Part shown: positions 34,726 to 43,633 of the stretch, one piece after another
Numbering within the stretch: the stretch's first letter is position 1
How the letters are laid out: every line of letters starts with the position of its first letter
Origin: Lysinibacillus_B sp031181585
Lineage (GTDB): Bacteria; Bacillota; Bacilli; Bacillales_A; Planococcaceae
Direction of reading: 5' to 3'
Assembly (NCBI RefSeq): GCF_047301505.1
Contig: NZ_CP154840.1
Span: 372,001 to 436,000, forward strand
DNA length: 64,000 bases
Program-made: the position numbers and the translations under genes
Notes under the pieces: generated by a model
Told to the model about the DNA's origin: nothing
The model's database searches: none
Seen by the model: only the letters and a program-made list of their open reading frames with translations

Positions 34726-34754
34726 TTGACTGAATGCTCATTCATTATTACAAT
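34726..34754 (+). promoter_or_regulatory. fadF promoter with FadR-like operator
   Basis: TTGACT (34726-34731), 17 bp, TACAAT (34749-34754). The overlapping TGACTGAATGCTCATTCA (34727-34744) matches the Bacillus FadR consensus TGAATGAmTAnTCATTCA at 16 of 18 positions, so a long-chain-acyl-CoA-responsive repressor would cover the -35. The preceding 34329-34725 holds no strong gene. Confidence 0.72.
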
Positions 34755-34839
34755 AAGGCTAACAGTATTAATATGGAAATATAACTTTACGTAGTAAGCG
34801 TTTAGACGTTGGGCAGTGAAAGGAAGGGGGAGCTGCTGA

Positions 34840-34893
34840 ATGTCTTGCTTACAAAAAGGGGGAGCATGTAGTGAATGCACTATTAATTGTTAA
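34840..34893 (+). CDS. 17-aa Cys-rich leader ORF overlapping fadF
   Basis: ATG 34840 has an excellent GGAAGGGGGAG site, 7 bases upstream. The product is MSCLQKGGACSECTINC (four Cys). It overlaps the first 23 bases of fadF in another frame, and its codons contain the fadF ribosome site AAAGGGGGAG. It could be a leader peptide that couples fadF translation. It is too short for family recognition. Confidence 0.45.
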   Translation: MSCLQKGGACSECTINC

Positions 34894-37210
34894 CTGGGTA
34901 GCTACTATCGCTGTTATTTTATATGCATTAGGCTTGTTCGCATATCTATTAAAAACGCGCTATCAGTTCATTCAGTTGGGGAGAAAAGAAGATTTTGATA
35001 CAAAGCTAGGGGAACGTATCGGTGATTTAATAGAAAAAGTATTTGGGCAATCGAAACTATTAAAAGATAAAAAGATGGGCTTGATTCATGTTTTCTTCTT
35101 CTATGGTTTCTTAATGGTCCAGTTCGGTGCTATTGATTTAATTTGGAAGGGGTTAGCACCAGGCTCTCATCTGCCGCTTGGCGGATTGTATGGCTTCTTC
35201 ACTTTCTTCCAGGAGATCGTGGCTGTTGTCATTTTAGTAGCAGTAATCGGTGCATTCTACCGCCGTTATGTAGAAAAACTTGCGCGGTTAAAGCGTGGAT
35301 GGAAAAACGGACTCGTATTAATTTTTATTGGCGGATTAATGACATCTACACTTATCGGCAATGGAATGAGTTTAATTTGGCATGACCACAGCTTCAATGG
35401 CTATGAGCCTGTTGCATCTAGCATCGCCGCTATTTTTGGCTTCCTGCCGCCAACAGCAGCAGCTGTCATTTTCTATATGATGTGGTGGGTACATTTATTG
35501 ATTTTATTAACATTCCTTGTTTATATCCCGCAAGGAAAGCACTTCCACTTGATTACAAGTATCGTCAATGTTGGGGTAAACCGCTTGGATCGCCGCGGTA
35601 CACTTAAGCCGGTTGACTTTGCAGCGCTTGAAGAAGCAGAGGACGAGGATGATATGCCGGCACTTGGAGTTGGTAAAATCCAAGACTTTACGCAAAAGCA
35701 GCTGCTGGATTTGTATGCGTGTGTAGAGTGCGGACGCTGTACGAATATGTGTCCTGCAACAGGAACAGGGAAAATGCTTTCACCAATGGATTTACTTGTG
35801 AAAATGCGTGATCATCTAACATTTACAGGCGCTGTTGTGACAAAGCAAAAGCCTTGGGTGCCGTTCCAATTTTTCAACAACACAAAGGGCAACCAGCTGG
35901 CAATGGCTGCAGGCGCTGAAGGTGCGGTTATTGAAGATATTTATAGCCCGTCCTTAATTGGAGATGTCATTACGGAAGAAGAAATTTGGGCTTGTACGAC
36001 TTGCCGTAACTGTGAAGACCAATGTCCGGTGATGAACGAGCACGTAGACAAAATTATTGACCTTCGTCGTTATTTAACGATGACAGAAGGAAAAGTAAAT
36101 CCGGATGCACAGCGTGCAATGACAAACATCGAACGTCAAGGAAATCCTTGGGGACTTAATCGTAAAGAGAAGGAAAACTGGCGCGACATTGATCCATCTA
36201 TTAATATTCCAACAGTGAAAGAAGCGAAGAAATCTGGTGAAGGCTTCGAGTACTTATTCTGGGTTGGTTCGATGGGATCATTTGATAATCGCTCACAGAA
36301 AATTGCCCTGTCATTTGCCCGTCTACTAAACGAAGCAGGTGTAAAATTTGCGATTTTAGGTAACAAAGAGAAAAACTCTGGTGATACACCTCGCCGTTTA
36401 GGAAATGAGTTCTTATTCCAGGAGCTGGCGACAGCTAATATTGATGAATTTGAAAAAAATGACGTGACGAAAATTGTGACAATCGATCCGCATGCATATA
36501 ACATTTTCAAAAATGAATATGGCGATTTTGGCTGGCACGGGGAAGTATATCACCATACAGAGTTGCTGTACGATCTAATTCAGCAAGGGCGCTTAACGAT
36601 GAATCATCGTGTTGAAGAAACAATCGTATTCCATGATTCATGCTACCTTGGCCGTTACAATGATGTATATGATCCGCCGCGTGAAATCCTAAAAGGTATT
36701 CCAGGTGTAACACTTGTCGAAATGGAACGAAACCGTCAGGATGCAATGTGCTGCGGAGCCGGCGGCGGGCTGATGTGGATGGAAGAACACGTAGGTAACC
36801 GCGTGAATGTAGCACGTACAGAACAGGCATTAAAAACAGATGCCTCTGTTATTTCCTCCGGCTGTCCGTACTGCTTAACAATGCTGCAGGATGGTACAAA
36901 GGCAAAAGAGGTAGAGGACCAAATTGGTACGTATGATATTGCCGAGTTATTAGAGCGCGCTGTGTTCGGCAGTGGAACACCGGTAGAGGAAGAGCCTGTG
37001 GAAGAAGTAGTGGAGGAAACGGAAGAAGAACTTTCTCCTATTCAGGCAGTAAAAGAAGTAAAGGCTGAAAATAAAGAGTCAGCACCTTCTACGGAAATCC
37101 AGGCAGCAGAAGAAGCAGTTGCAACGACTGAAGGAATTGAATCAGCAGAACTCAATCAAGCGGAGCTAGATGTAACGGAAATTTCTTCAGAAAATAAACC
37201 GAATGCATAA
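34871..37210 (+). CDS. fadF: FadF, (Fe-S) oxidoreductase for acyl-CoA electron transfer
   Basis: A 779-aa membrane-bound iron-sulfur protein that links acyl-CoA dehydrogenases (via ETF) to the respiratory chain. It has a heme-type NarI-like membrane domain with 5-6 helices to about residue 225, two 4Fe-4S sites (CVECGRCTNMCP near 288 and CTTCRNCEDQCP near 375), and two CCG domains (SCYLG/CCGAGGG and SGCPYC). The GTG start at 34871 has AAAGGGGGAG 6 bases upstream. Compared with the about 705 aa of B. subtilis FadF (YwjF), about 65 C-terminal residues rich in Glu/Ala/Val are extra. A FadR-like operator covers its promoter. Confidence 0.92.
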   Translation: MNALLIVNWVATIAVILYALGLFAYLLKTRYQFIQLGRKEDFDTKLGERIGDLIEKVFGQSKLLKDKKMGLIHVFFFYGFLMVQFGAIDLIWKGLAPGSHLPLGGLYGFFTFFQEIVAVVILVAVIGAFYRRYVEKLARLKRGWKNGLVLIFIGGLMTSTLIGNGMSLIWHDHSFNGYEPVASSIAAIFGFLPPTAAAVIFYMMWWVHLLILLTFLVYIPQGKHFHLITSIVNVGVNRLDRRGTLKPVDFAALEEAEDEDDMPALGVGKIQDFTQKQLLDLYACVECGRCTNMCPATGTGKMLSPMDLLVKMRDHLTFTGAVVTKQKPWVPFQFFNNTKGNQLAMAAGAEGAVIEDIYSPSLIGDVITEEEIWACTTCRNCEDQCPVMNEHVDKIIDLRRYLTMTEGKVNPDAQRAMTNIERQGNPWGLNRKEKENWRDIDPSINIPTVKEAKKSGEGFEYLFWVGSMGSFDNRSQKIALSFARLLNEAGVKFAILGNKEKNSGDTPRRLGNEFLFQELATANIDEFEKNDVTKIVTIDPHAYNIFKNEYGDFGWHGEVYHHTELLYDLIQQGRLTMNHRVEETIVFHDSCYLGRYNDVYDPPREILKGIPGVTLVEMERNRQDAMCCGAGGGLMWMEEHVGNRVNVARTEQALKTDASVISSGCPYCLTMLQDGTKAKEVEDQIGTYDIAELLERAVFGSGTPVEEEPVEEVVEETEEELSPIQAVKEVKAENKESAPSTEIQAAEEAVATTEGIESAELNQAELDVTEISSENKPNA

Positions 37211-37243
37211 AAACAACTGAAACCTATCTAATTTCAGCCTAGT

Positions 37244-37280
37244 AAAAACGAAGCTGCTAAACACAAGCAGCTTCGTTTTT
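37244..37280 (+). terminator. Terminator after fadF
   Basis: AAAAACGAAGCTGCT and AGCAGCTTCGTTTTT pair perfectly around a 7-nt loop. Confidence 0.93.
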
Positions 37281-37354
37281 GTGTTTTATAGAAATGATAA
37301 ATGAGGGATTATGCTCTTAATGTATAGTTTCACTTCCTATCAGCAGTACCATAG

Positions 37355-37387
37355 AAAAAGATGAACCAGAGTAAGGTTCATCTTTTT
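37355..37387. terminator. Bidirectional terminator near secreted protein gene
   Basis: AAAAAGATGAACC and GGTTCATCTTTTT flank a 7-nt loop. It lies 35 bp past the minus-strand stop at 37423. Confidence 0.88.
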
Positions 37388-37422
37388 ATTTTAAAGCGAG
37401 TTTTTATCCCAGCCCTACATTA

Positions 37423-39012
37423 TTATTTTATTTTAAATTTTTTTGTCTGTCCGCTCGTTATAGGCCGTCCATTAGCAGCTTTGATCTTCTTTGTAATAAC
37501 AAGTGTATAAGATTCTCCAGATAAATAACCTTTTGCAGGTGCATGAACGGAAACCTTTTTCTGATCGACTGTAAATGTTACACCCTCTACATGTTCTCCT
37601 TTTGCATCCAAAACGTAGACTGTATGATCATTAATGGAACGCGGGTCTACTGCTTGGTTGAATGAAATGGTCCAGGATTTGTTTTTAGCATAAGATTTCA
37701 TAGGCCCCGGCTGGATCATCGTCAGTGTGTAGGAATACTTCTCGAAGTTAGGACTGTGAGCCACAATGTTTCCGGTTTCTTGTACATCCATAAAATTAGT
37801 TGCCTGCTTTAATTCCCCTACACGTTCTCCTGTTACAGGATGGTAGGCAAGTGAGGGAGTATGTTGATCAAAGCTGTGCAAAAGTACATAGTCTTTTAAA
37901 ATTGTCAGCAAATCCTGCTTTTGTTCGGTCCGTGCAAATTTTTGACCTAGACCATACCCTTCTTGAAATAGATAAAAAGATTCATCTGTCATCAAATAAG
38001 AAGGGTATTCATAGCTTGATGAGTAGGCTGCCTTACTGTCAAGAGGAACAGTATTCATCTGCATTGTATCCAAGTTCAGAAGCATGTACTGTTGATCATG
38101 AATGAAAGCAAAACGGTTTCCTGTTGAGAAAAAGTCATACTCCAATTCATTTTGAGCAAATTCTATCTCTCTAACAATTTTCCCCTGCGCATTAAACTCA
38201 ATAAAACGGTGAGTCATCTTCGTTTCATCTGTTTGATCGACTGAATTGATATACATCATGTAACGGTCGGGTTTAGTAAAATCGATTTTTTGATAGGATG
38301 CTATATTGAGATAACGCTCCCATTCATAAACAAAAACTGAAACGAAGTTCACAATATGGTTGGCTGGAAAGTTTGGCTTTACTGTTACTGTCCGGTCGAT
38401 ATTGCGTGTATTGTCCTGTATATGAATATCGACTGTAGCTGCCTCAGGACAGAAAGCTTCCCCGGCACATGGTGTCAGCACCGGGCGTTCATATTTTGCA
38501 GGAGGAAAGGAGAGCTCTTCGCCGCTTTTCGTAAATCCAAGGATTGGCTCAAGGCTTTCGCTATTATAAAAAAGGAATTGCTCCTCTACGATTTCCCAAT
38601 AAACGATTTCTTCAAAAGAAGAAGAATATGACTCTTTTTCAAGAGACCAAAGAATCGTTAAGTTTTCGTCATATAGTATCAGTTTTTTTGCAGCGGCATC
38701 ATAAAATAATAAATATGCCTGTCCGTCTTTTGCTTTGAACGGAAAGACATTTCCGCTTTTCAGCAAAACTTTTTTGATAATTTTCCCATTCTTTCGATCC
38801 AGCTTATAAAAATCAAATAATAACTGATCCTCATCTGCTGTAAAGCTAATAGCTAATAAATCTCCTAAAGATGTAGGCAGCGATGCATACAGGCTATAGT
38901 CAAAAGTGCGTTGCCACTGCTCATTGAAGCCGATTTCTGTTTTTGCACTGGCAGGTATATCGAAGCTGCATAAAACAAAGCAGCAAATTAAAAGTGAAAC
39001 GATGCGTTTCAT
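37423..39012 (-). CDS. Secreted protein with C-terminal SbsA-like Ig domain
   Basis: A 529-aa exported protein. The signal peptide is MKRIVSLLICCFVLC followed by SFDIPASAKT (probable cleavage after ASA). Residues about 30-420 form repeating four-strand patterns (LLFYDAAAKKLILYDENLTILW, LNLDTMQMNT) that suggest a beta-propeller-like fold. The C-terminal about 100 residues (TISFNQAVDPRSINDHTVYV, then SYTLVITKKIKAANGRPI) match bacterial Ig-like SbsA repeats. ATG 39012 is chosen since AGGGGG lies six bases upstream; the ATG at 39018 is too close to it. Unrelated in function to its beta-oxidation neighbours as far as seen. Function unknown. Confidence 0.75.
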   Translation of the reverse strand: MKRIVSLLICCFVLCSFDIPASAKTEIGFNEQWQRTFDYSLYASLPTSLGDLLAISFTADEDQLLFDFYKLDRKNGKIIKKVLLKSGNVFPFKAKDGQAYLLFYDAAAKKLILYDENLTILWSLEKESYSSSFEEIVYWEIVEEQFLFYNSESLEPILGFTKSGEELSFPPAKYERPVLTPCAGEAFCPEAATVDIHIQDNTRNIDRTVTVKPNFPANHIVNFVSVFVYEWERYLNIASYQKIDFTKPDRYMMYINSVDQTDETKMTHRFIEFNAQGKIVREIEFAQNELEYDFFSTGNRFAFIHDQQYMLLNLDTMQMNTVPLDSKAAYSSSYEYPSYLMTDESFYLFQEGYGLGQKFARTEQKQDLLTILKDYVLLHSFDQHTPSLAYHPVTGERVGELKQATNFMDVQETGNIVAHSPNFEKYSYTLTMIQPGPMKSYAKNKSWTISFNQAVDPRSINDHTVYVLDAKGEHVEGVTFTVDQKKVSVHAPAKGYLSGESYTLVITKKIKAANGRPITSGQTKKFKIK

Positions 39013-39107
39013 TTCCATCCCCCTAAAATTGTCATACAATCAATATAGCAAAAATATCCAGATTTTAAGCATCAAAAATTATGAAATTTAAAAAATACAA
39101 AAACCAA

Positions 39108-39136
39108 TTGAAAATCTTCTAACTATTTAGTATATT
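39108..39136 (+). promoter_or_regulatory. Promoter of the thiolase-icmF cluster
   Basis: TTGAAA (39108-39113), 17 bp, TATATT (39131-39136), upstream of the TTG start at 39243. Region 39013-39242 also holds the operator at 39176. Confidence 0.55.
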
Positions 39137-39175
39137 TTTTATATAACAATGATTTTGTTATTTTTTTGCAATAAT

Positions 39176-39193
39176 ACTGAGCGAGCGTTCAGT
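39176..39193 (+). promoter_or_regulatory. Palindromic operator, probable TetR site
   Basis: ACTGAGCGAGCGTTCAGT pairs at 7 of 9 positions. The core TGAnCGAGCGnTCA has the spacing of TetR-type fatty-acid/phenylacetate repressor sites. It lies 40 bp past the -10, and a TetR gene is encoded at the operon's end (43634). Confidence 0.5.
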
Positions 39194-39242
39194 CGGCGAA
39201 AATCTTTTCAGAAGATCAATCGAAACAAAGGGGTGTTGTTGA

Positions 39243-40442
39243 TTGAATAGAACAGTTATTTTAGATGGTGCTCGTACACCATTCGGTAAGTTTGGCGGTG
39301 CACTGGCAAGTCTGCAGGCAAGTGATTTAGGCGGTATTGCCATCAAGGCAGCATTGGAAAAGTCAGGTGTTCAGCCTGCAGAGGTGCAGGAAGTTATTTT
39401 CGGGACAGTACTGCAGGCAGGTCAGGGACAGATTCCTTCTAGACAGGCAGCAAGCAAGGCTGGTATTCCTTGGAATGTCAAAACAGAAACGATCAACAAA
39501 GTATGTGCATCTGGCATGCGCAGTATAACACTCGGCGATCAGCTCATTCGTTTAGGGGACGAAGAGGTAATCATTGCTGGAGGAATGGAATCCATGTCTA
39601 ACGCACCGTATTATTTGCCAAAAGGCCGCTTTGGTTTGCGCATGGGAGACGCAAGCATAGTGGATGGCATGGTGTATGATGGGCTTTCCTGCTCGTTTGA
39701 TCCAAAGCATGTGCATATGGGTACTTACGGTAATTCAACTGCAGATGAGTTTCAGATTTCACGACAGCATCAGGATACATGGGCAGAACGCAGCCATCGA
39801 CTAGCGGTACAGGCGGCAGAAAAGTTTGCGGAGGAAATCGTCTCTGTAGAAATTCCGCAGCGGAAAGGCGAACCAGTTGTTGTCGGTTCAGATGAAGCAG
39901 TTCGACCAGACACAACTGTGGAAACGCTTGCAAATCTTCGTCCTGCTTTTGGCAAGGAAGGGACGATTACTGCCGGCAATGCACCGGGCGTTAATGACGG
40001 AGCATGTGCTGTCGTTCTGATGAACGAAGAACGGGCAAAATCAGAAGGGCGTACGCCGCTCGCGACAATTTTGGCGCATACAGAAATTGCTGTGGAACCG
40101 AAAAATTTCCCGCAAACACCGGGCCTTGTTATTAATGCACTGCTAGAGAAAACTGGCAAGACGATAGAAGAAGTTGATTTGATTGAGATCAATGAAGCTT
40201 TCGCAGCGGTTGCACTAGTCAGCAATCAGATTGCAGGACTTGATGAAAATAAGGTGAATGTAAATGGCGGTGCGGTTGCACTAGGTCATCCAATTGGGGC
40301 AAGTGGTGCCCGTATTGTATTGACACTTGCTTATGAATTGAAACGTCGCGGCGGCGGTATCGGTATCGCAGCGATTTGCTCTGGTGGAGGTCAAGGGGAT
40401 GCCATCATGATTGAAGTAGCAAAACAGGGGGATGGACAATGA
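39243..40442 (+). CDS. mmgA: Acetyl-CoA C-acetyltransferase (thiolase)
   Basis: A 399-aa thiolase. It has Cys88 in NKVCASGMRS (acyl-binding), the NEAFAAVAL motif, GGAVALGHPIGASGARI (His), and the C-terminal CSGGGQGDA Cys. The TTG start at 39243 has AAAGGGG nine bases upstream and no in-frame ATG near. It ends overlapping hbd by 4 bp. MmgA or ThlA-type (short-chain) fits; the symbol is by closest Bacillus naming. It opens an operon of beta-oxidation genes running to icmF. Confidence 0.93.
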   Translation: MNRTVILDGARTPFGKFGGALASLQASDLGGIAIKAALEKSGVQPAEVQEVIFGTVLQAGQGQIPSRQAASKAGIPWNVKTETINKVCASGMRSITLGDQLIRLGDEEVIIAGGMESMSNAPYYLPKGRFGLRMGDASIVDGMVYDGLSCSFDPKHVHMGTYGNSTADEFQISRQHQDTWAERSHRLAVQAAEKFAEEIVSVEIPQRKGEPVVVGSDEAVRPDTTVETLANLRPAFGKEGTITAGNAPGVNDGACAVVLMNEERAKSEGRTPLATILAHTEIAVEPKNFPQTPGLVINALLEKTGKTIEEVDLIEINEAFAAVALVSNQIAGLDENKVNVNGGAVALGHPIGASGARIVLTLAYELKRRGGGIGIAAICSGGGQGDAIMIEVAKQGDGQ

Positions 40443-41290
40443 CAATTCAAACAGTAATGGTAATTGGTGCAGGTCAGATGGGTTCGGGCATTGCCCAGGT
40501 ATGTGCACAGGCTGGATTCAATGTGAAGTTAAATGATATCAAGCAGGAGTTTTTTGAGCGCGGACTTGGCGTTATGACGAAGAACCTATCCCGCGATGTA
40601 GAAAAGGGACGTAAAACAGAAGAAGAGAAACAGGGGATTCTCGGACGTATTACAATGTCGCTTGACCTGCAAGATGCAGCAGATGTGGATCTTGTCATCG
40701 AAGCGGCTGTTGAAAACATGGAAATTAAGCAATCAATTTTCAAACAGCTTGATACGATTGCACCGAAACATGCTATTTTAGCAACGAACACATCAAGCCT
40801 GCCAATCACAGAGATTGCGGCTGTAACAGAGCGCCCGGAGCAGGTTATTGGCATGCACTTTATGAATCCGGTACCGGTTATGAAGCTTGTAGAGATTATC
40901 CGCGGGCTGGCTACTACTGATGAGGTTTATCAAGCAGTGGAGGAAATGACACGCAAGCTTGGTAAAACGCCGGTAGAGGTGAATGACTTCCCTGGTTTCG
41001 TATCTAACCGTATTCTTCTTCCGATGATTAACGAAGCAATTTATGCATTATACGAAGGGGTAGCGTCAAAGGAAGCAATTGATGATGTCATGAAGCTTGG
41101 TATGAATCATCCGATGGGGCCTTTAACATTGGCCGACTTTATTGGTCTTGACACTTGTCTTTCCATCATGGAAATTCTGCATGAAGGGCTTGGTGATTCG
41201 AAATACCGACCGTGTCCGTTATTACGTAAATACGTGGCAGCTGGCTGGCTGGGGAAAAAATCTGGGCGCGGCTTCTACGTTTACGAATAG
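40439..41290 (+). CDS. 3-hydroxybutyryl-CoA dehydrogenase
   Basis: A 283-aa NAD-dependent dehydrogenase of the PaaH/Hbd/MmgB type. The Rossmann motif is VIGAGQMGSGIAQV near residue 7. NTSSLPITE carries the conserved Ser, and GMHFMNPVPVMKLVEI includes the catalytic His. The ATGA overlap with the thiolase stop suggests coupled translation. It oxidises 3-hydroxybutyryl-CoA to acetoacetyl-CoA, feeding the thiolase. Confidence 0.94.
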   Translation: MTIQTVMVIGAGQMGSGIAQVCAQAGFNVKLNDIKQEFFERGLGVMTKNLSRDVEKGRKTEEEKQGILGRITMSLDLQDAADVDLVIEAAVENMEIKQSIFKQLDTIAPKHAILATNTSSLPITEIAAVTERPEQVIGMHFMNPVPVMKLVEIIRGLATTDEVYQAVEEMTRKLGKTPVEVNDFPGFVSNRILLPMINEAIYALYEGVASKEAIDDVMKLGMNHPMGPLTLADFIGLDTCLSIMEILHEGLGDSKYRPCPLLRKYVAAGWLGKKSGRGFYVYE

Positions 41291-41302
41291 GGGGACGTTC
41301 AC

Positions 41303-42439
41303 ATGGAACTTCGATTCACTGAAGAACAAGAAATGATGCGCCAAATGGTCCGGGATTTCGCCAAAACAGAAATTGAGCCATTCGTTGAACGAATGGAGCA
41401 GGGAGAGTTCCCACGGGAAATCTTGAAGAAGATGGGCGGCCTCGGCCTGATGGGAACGACAGCTCCTGAAAGTCTAGGTGGTTCGGAGATGGACTTTACT
41501 TCCTACATCATCGCAATTAACGAGCTTTCCAAAGTGAGCGCAGTTGTGGGAGTTATTCTCTCTGTACATACATCGGTAGGAACAAATCCAATTCTGTATT
41601 TCGGCAATGATATGCAAAAGCAAAAGTATGTACCGAAATTAGCAAATGGTGAATATCTTGGTGCCTTCTGTTTGACGGAACCAGGTGCCGGAAGTGATGC
41701 TGGATCATTGAAATCTCGGGCTGTAAAAGATGGTGAAAACTATATCATCAACGGTTCGAAAGTATTCATTACAAATGGGGGTGAAGCAGATGTGTATATT
41801 GTATTTGCTTCAACTAACCCAGAGCTTGGATCTCGCGGTATCTCAGCATTCATCGTCGAAAAGGGAACACCGGGGTTAATTATCGGAAAAGATGAGCACA
41901 AAATGGGGCTTCACGGTTCCCGCACAGTACAGCTGACATTTGACAATATGGTTGTTTCTGCTGAAAATCTGCTGGGTGCTGAAGGGGATGGCTTTAAAAT
42001 TGCAATGAGCAATTTGGATGTCGGCCGTATTGGTATTGCTGCACAGGCATTGGGGATTGCTGAAGCAGCGCTGGAAGCAGCAGCAAACTATGCAAAAGAA
42101 CGTGTACAATTCGGCAAGCCAATTGTGGCAAACCAAGGGGTGGCTTTCAAACTGGCAGATATGGCAACAGCTGTAGAGGCAGCGAGATTGCTCGTTTACC
42201 GCGCAGCCAATCTGCGTACTCAAGGACTTCCATGCGGAAAGGAAGCATCAATGGCAAAGTTATTTGCATCAAAAACAGCCGTTGATGTAGCAATCGATGC
42301 CGTGCAGATTTTTGGAGGTTACGGCTATACAGAGGACTATCCGGTTGAGCGCTATTTCCGTGATGCGAAAGTAACCGAGATTTATGAGGGGACATCCGAA
42401 ATTCAGCGTATCGTCATTGGCAAGCATCTATTTAGTTAA
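41303..42439 (+). CDS. Acyl-CoA dehydrogenase (first of pair)
   Basis: A 378-aa short-chain acyl-CoA dehydrogenase, opening MELRFTEEQEMMRQMVRDFAK. It has FCLTEPGAGSDAGS (FAD contacts), NGSKVFITNGG, and YGYTEDYPVERYFRDAKVTEIYEGTSEIQ-like C-terminal sequence with the catalytic Glu in YEGTSEIQ. Ribosome site GGGGGA about 7 bases upstream. About 60% similar to the next gene by eye; such tandem dehydrogenases usually differ in chain-length or branched-chain preference. Confidence 0.95.
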   Translation: MELRFTEEQEMMRQMVRDFAKTEIEPFVERMEQGEFPREILKKMGGLGLMGTTAPESLGGSEMDFTSYIIAINELSKVSAVVGVILSVHTSVGTNPILYFGNDMQKQKYVPKLANGEYLGAFCLTEPGAGSDAGSLKSRAVKDGENYIINGSKVFITNGGEADVYIVFASTNPELGSRGISAFIVEKGTPGLIIGKDEHKMGLHGSRTVQLTFDNMVVSAENLLGAEGDGFKIAMSNLDVGRIGIAAQALGIAEAALEAAANYAKERVQFGKPIVANQGVAFKLADMATAVEAARLLVYRAANLRTQGLPCGKEASMAKLFASKTAVDVAIDAVQIFGGYGYTEDYPVERYFRDAKVTEIYEGTSEIQRIVIGKHLFS

Positions 42440-42490
42440 GCAAAGGGACTATCATTATATAAATACATTGGGGAAAAGGGGATTTGTACA

Positions 42491-43630
42491 ATGAACTTTC
42501 AACTGACAGAAGAACATGAACAATTACGGGAAATGATTCGAGATTTTGCAATCAATGAAGTAGCACCAACTGCAGCAGAGCGGGATGAAAACGAAGAATT
42601 TGACCGCGGCATTTTCGATAAAATGGCTGAGCTTGGTCTGACAGGTATTCCATGGCCGGAAGAATACGGTGGAGCAGGCTTCGACTATTTGGCATATTGT
42701 ATCGCGGTAGAGGAATTATCCCGTGTATGTGCCTCAACAGGGGTAACGTTATCAGCACATACATCACTTGCAGGGTGGCCGCTTTACAAGTTCGGAAACG
42801 AAGAGCAAAAGCAAAAGTACCTTCGTCCAATGGCAGAAGGGAAAAAAATCGGTGCCTATGGTCTAACTGAACCGGGGTCAGGCTCGGATGCAGGCGGTAT
42901 GAAAACTTATGCTGTAAAAGATGGAGACGACTATATTTTAAATGGATCAAAAATCTTCATTACAAACGGCGGGGTTGCAGATATCTATATTGTTTTTGCG
43001 GTAACAGATCCGGAATCAAAGCATAAAGGGACATCAGCCTTTATTGTCGAATCGGATTTCCCGGGCTTTTCTGTAGGGAAAAAGGAAAAGAAATTAGGAA
43101 TTCGTTCTTCTCCAACGACAGAAATCATTTTTGAAAACTGCCGTGTTCCAAAAGAAAATCTTCTTGGCGCCGAAGGAGAAGGTTTCATCATCGCGATGAA
43201 AACATTAGACGGTGGACGTAATGGGATTGCTGCCCAGGCAGTAGGAATTGCACAAGGGGCACTCGATGCAGCAGTTGACTATGCAAAAGAGCGTGTACAG
43301 TTCGGCAAACCAATCGCAGCAAATCAAGGTGTGTCCTTCAAATTAGCTGATATGGCGACAGCGGTGGAAGCATCTCGTCTTCTTACTTATCAAGCAGCTT
43401 GGTTGGAATCAAATGATCTTCCATACGGAAAGGCCTCTGCAATGGCGAAATTGATGGCTGGGGATACAGCGATGAGCGTAACGACAGATGCTGTGCAGAT
43501 TTTCGGCGGATATGGCTATACAAAAGACTATCCAGTAGAACGCTTTATGCGTGACGCGAAAATTACACAGATTTACGAAGGCACGCAAGAGATTCAGCGT
43601 CTTGTCATTTCGCGTATGCTGACAAAGTAA
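42491..43630 (+). CDS. acdA: Acyl-CoA dehydrogenase (second of pair)
   Basis: A 379-aa acyl-CoA dehydrogenase, opening MNFQLTEEHEQLREMIRDFA. It has YGLTEPGSGSDAGG, NGSKIFITNGGVADIY, and YGYTKDYPVERFMRDAKI with YEGTQEIQ carrying the catalytic Glu. AGGGGAT-type ribosome site before ATG 42491. This copy most resembles AcdA of B. subtilis, which lies directly before rpoE, but here TetR and icmF intervene. Precise substrate is not readable. Confidence 0.94.
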   Translation: MNFQLTEEHEQLREMIRDFAINEVAPTAAERDENEEFDRGIFDKMAELGLTGIPWPEEYGGAGFDYLAYCIAVEELSRVCASTGVTLSAHTSLAGWPLYKFGNEEQKQKYLRPMAEGKKIGAYGLTEPGSGSDAGGMKTYAVKDGDDYILNGSKIFITNGGVADIYIVFAVTDPESKHKGTSAFIVESDFPGFSVGKKEKKLGIRSSPTTEIIFENCRVPKENLLGAEGEGFIIAMKTLDGGRNGIAAQAVGIAQGALDAAVDYAKERVQFGKPIAANQGVSFKLADMATAVEASRLLTYQAAWLESNDLPYGKASAMAKLMAGDTAMSVTTDAVQIFGGYGYTKDYPVERFMRDAKITQIYEGTQEIQRLVISRMLTK

Positions 43631-43633
43631 TGC

